Positions 61,051 to 64,000 of a stretch of DNA of 64,000 bases are shown one piece after another. Position 1 is the stretch's first letter; each line of letters starts with the position of its first letter. Source of the stretch: Pseudorasbora parva (lineage: Eukaryota; Chordata; Actinopteri; Cypriniformes; Gobionidae). The stretch lies in the NCBI RefSeq assembly GCF_024679245.1, contig NC_090195.1, positions 10,183,993-10,247,992 on the forward strand. The letters are read 5' to 3'. A program made the translations under genes and the position numbers. Below the pieces are notes generated by a model that saw only the letters and a program-made list of their open reading frames with translations, had not been told where the DNA came from and ran no database searches.

Positions 61051-61778
61051 GTAAGTGCTCTAGATGTTTATTACAGATAAGAAATCTGTCAGACATGTTT
61101 TCCATGACAAAATACTCTTTCCTCAAGGTTGAAGAGTACAAAAAATAATCTTCACCATTTTTCCCTTCGTCTCATTGTTCTCGTTAAAATACATTGGAAT
61201 CAAGTCAAATAATTTTGTTTAGTTTGATTTTGTCTGCTCAATGAATATTTCTCTACTGTTTTTGTTAATTAAAGTTAAATGAAATGTAATTTTCAAAAAT
61301 AACGACAATATTATCCCTATTATTAATTGAAAATGCTAAAAATGCCTAAAATTAAATTAAAAAAAATTACAAGATGATTTTAGGCATCACAATAATGTAC
61401 AGTGAGAAAAGGAATCTTATTTTTGGAATTTGCTAAATATGTTTTTTATTACATTTATTAATGTTATTAAAGTGAGGTGACTGCAGTTTTTTTTAAAATA
61501 AGAGAAATTAACATGCACAATTAAATATTCTATCATCTGATATTAATGAATGAAAAAATATATACGGATAACAATATTTTATCGGTATATTCAGATATAT
61601 TTTAATTAGTAATTTTCAATCTGTATATTTTCATTATAATCCCATCGCTGTTATTATAATTCCGTTTGATAGCTGATACTTGATCACATGGTTTCTCGGG
61701 CCATTAAAAATGCTAACGCTTTTAGAAAAGAGGCAGTTTCATATCTATTTTCCTGCTTTTTTCCCCGTTTGCCTCTAA
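61051..61778. other. prkag2 intron 6, start
   Basis: AT-rich with no exon recognised. Confidence 0.4.
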
Positions 61779-62110
61779 CGCTGCAGTCACATGGGGCACC
61801 GACGTTAACGTTTCTCATTTTGAATGGGTGACTTCATGCGTTGCCGAACTGAATTGTGGATTCTGTCGCGTCACTCGCGCTACAAGCGGCAGAAGTTGAC
61901 GATTTCTCAGCTTTTCAAGTGCTAACACAGGCATCATCCAATCAGATCGCCCTATGCAAATACTTTAGAGCAGATGCTAGCCAATTGTGTTCTTGCAACC
62001 CTAGAGCAGACGTGTGATTGTCTGTTGTCACGGTGATGGTCGCATCAACACGAAGCTTCAGCCACGCCCTCTTTCAAGCGTTAACGCCAAAGCCCAGTGT
62101 GAATGCGGCG
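61779..62110. mobile_element. MITE-like element with 'CGC-GCA-TCACA-TGGGC' inverted ends
   Basis: Left CGCTGCAGTCACATGGGGCA then GACGTTAACG; right CGTTAACGCCAAAGCCCAGT then GTGAATGCGGCG. The ends are imperfect inverted repeats of about 30 bp. No clear target duplication. Noncoding. Confidence 0.6.
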
Positions 62111-63065
62111 TAACTCTCTGTCTTTCTATCTTGGTCCGTCTTGTTTCTTTTCCCAGTGGTTGGTTTGTTATACCATATATTGATGTTTTTTTCTGCTGTT
62201 CTCCCAGTAGAGTCCACACAGCGCTTTACATCACATACTGTGTGATCAGCACATATGTTTCCAGTCTTATCCAGTATTGCACAAGCTGTCAAACCCCTCC
62301 ATCATCATACGCATTGCGGTCTGTTGTAATGTTCAATAGAGGCGCAGGGACCCACAGGGTCAATACGTCGATATGTGTAAATATTTGATGATAAATCCTA
62401 CGAATGGTCTCCGCTCTGCCGGCAGCATTGGGATTGTTTTGGACAGAGGATCCAAGCCTATGTTCTTGATCACTGACTCATAGCAGTGTTATACTAGACG
62501 TCAACCCCACCACCCAGTTCAGAACAGTTTCCATGCATCAGAAGGGCCAGCCTTAGGGAACGTCTTATTATGTTGCTTGCCATGACTCGATTAATGTTTA
62601 ATAATCTCAGATTGGGCTGGAACATCACCCAAGGAGGGAGACAAGAGGTTCACATGATTAATTTAAGAATGCCTGTGAGACGCCATGATTAAGGCTTTGT
62701 TTAGGTCCATGTCAGTATCGACAGTGTTTGAAAGGATCGGCCCACCCAAATCCTTCTTTGGTGGAATTTATTCCAAGACGAGAAAGGCTTTGCAGATGCC
62801 TTTAGCCAGTACTAATAATCACAACGCTTTTGCTAAAGGAATTCCACAGGATTACATATAGCTTCCGGACATTTAGGATTTGGATGCATGCCTGTTGTAG
62901 TCAAAGGCATCCCAGCCAAAGTGTAGAACAGAGTTTTGTTAAGGGCTTGGAATGAAATATTCACTCTACAGGTTCATACAGGCCTGGTCACCACCCTCGG
63001 GTTATGTGGCTACTTTGAGCAAGTTATCAGACCATGTAATGGAGGGTATGGCAAGGAGATATTTA
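62111..63065. other. prkag2 intron 6, unassigned stretch
   Basis: Moderately complex sequence; no exon recognised. The next PRKAG2 exon (starting VKKAFFALVANGV in mammals) was looked for and not found before the right edge. Confidence 0.4.
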
Positions 63066-63069
63066 TGCT

Positions 63070-64000
63070 TAAAGGGGGGTGAAATGCTGTTTCATGCATA
63101 CTGAGCTTTTTACACCTTTAAAGACTTGGATTCCCATCCTAAACATAGACAAAGTTTCAAAAACTAATGTTGGACGTTTGATGGAGTATTTCTGTGTTAA
63201 AAATACTCCTTCCGGTTTCTCACGAGTTTCGGCGAGTTTTTTTCGAGTATGGGTCTAATTGACGTTAAATAGAGCGGAAGGTCCTTGTATGGGCTGTACG
63301 GGCTCTTCTCCCGGAAGGGTGCGCGCGCGCGTAACTAGAGGGAGAGAGAGGAAATGCACGCTGTAAACAGTCTCTCAGGTGCAGATCCAGTCCTCCGTGA
63401 ACACTTATGTCGCGCCCCGGGAAGGCAGCGCTGCATTTGAACCGATTTGAACGCAGAAATGACGGGAAGCTTCAAGGCATCGCTTCAGTTGCGTCGCAAA
63501 GTGGATTTCCACGGTCACTGCTGTCACAGGACTTCACCAAATCATACCAAAGTAGTGTGTTTTTGACAGAGCGGTCCTGCTTTGGAAGATGCCGGTGAGT
63601 AAATCAACTTCAAATGTCTCTGCTATTGGCTACCGTCGCATGAGTAAACATCAGTAAACGACACGATCGCGTGCTTCGTCATTCAAATGCGCTAACGGTT
63701 ACTCCATTGTTGTTCTGTATAACGTTACACTAGTCTGACGTGCAAAACCGTTCTGCTTGCTACTTCTAAGGTCTAGTCGCATACAATAGTCCATAAACCG
63801 AATCATGTCCTCATACACTGCGAGTAAAGACACAGAAATGTGGAGAGGCCATTAAATACAGTAACTTACATACCACAGAGACGGACGTCCTGATGTTGCT
63901 GTTTCTCCTGTTCAGTTTATTTCAGCCTCAGATTTGATTGTGGATCATTATCTGTATTAGCTGAGATAGATGGGTTTCTCCACGCTTGAGGACGTCACCG
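63070..64000. mobile_element. TTAA-type element ('AGGGGGGTGAAATGCTGTTT' family), left part
   Basis: TTAA near 63070 is followed by AGGGGGGTGAAATGCTGTTT and CATGCATACTGAGCTTTTTA, the end of a large repeat abundant in cyprinids. The interior includes AAAATACTCCTTCCGGTTTC and a GC-rich region. The right end lies outside the window. The 63-codon frame at 63407-63598 lies inside it and is not assigned to a host gene. Confidence 0.7.

Overview
The window is nuclear DNA from a ray-finned fish, most likely a cyprinid. The evidence is large AT-rich introns, dense CA/AT/GATA microsatellites, and many DNA transposons of types typical of cyprinid genomes: Tc1-like elements, hAT elements, TTAA-flanked MITEs, tRNA-type SINEs and a 5S-derived SINE3. 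No bacterial-type gene, CRISPR array, rRNA gene or functional tRNA was recognised.

Two protein-coding genes lie head to head at the left. On the minus strand are the first two coding exons of an endophilin-B gene (sh3glb1-like, 129-1972); the rest of it lies beyond the left edge. About 2.3 kb away on the plus strand starts prkag2, the gamma-2 regulatory subunit of AMP-activated protein kinase. Six canonical coding exons were read by eye at 4263-4343, 11899-11970, 18214-18487, 48366-48562, 52752-52803 and 60941-61050. All have consensus GT/AG borders and join in one frame of 262 codons. They cover the long N-terminal extension and the first residues of CBS domain 1; the remaining CBS exons lie past the right edge.

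The roughly 30 kb intron 3 contains an in-frame candidate alternative first exon (35748-35847). Its splice phase matches exon 4, so it would give a shorter gamma-2 with a different basic N-terminus. A conserved internal ATG in exon 5 (52773), next to a CpG-richer tract, fits the start of the short gamma-2 isoform. The locus can therefore be read as a long form, an intermediate form and a short form made from separate promoters. Only the long form is directly supported by homology across all its exons.

Most of the remaining sequence is mobile or simple repeat. The clearest case is a roughly 490-520 bp DNA transposon present three times (6843-7328, 12261-12777, 26870-27359). Each copy has 9-bp target-site duplications and carries a fragment resembling the start of a RecQ-type helicase. 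One copy sits inside a TTAA-type MITE, which is also broken by a retroelement piece. Three hAT-like elements have 8-bp duplications (15884-17038, 19068-20011, 32044-33607). A TTAA element at 49544-50140 has its pre-insertion site preserved in a related repeat at 58273-58276. Other structures include a perfect 168-bp palindrome (24722-24889) and a 41-bp tandem array that switches strand midway (31500-31680).

All splice sites, isoforms and family names are inferred from sequence alone, without alignment tools or transcript data.
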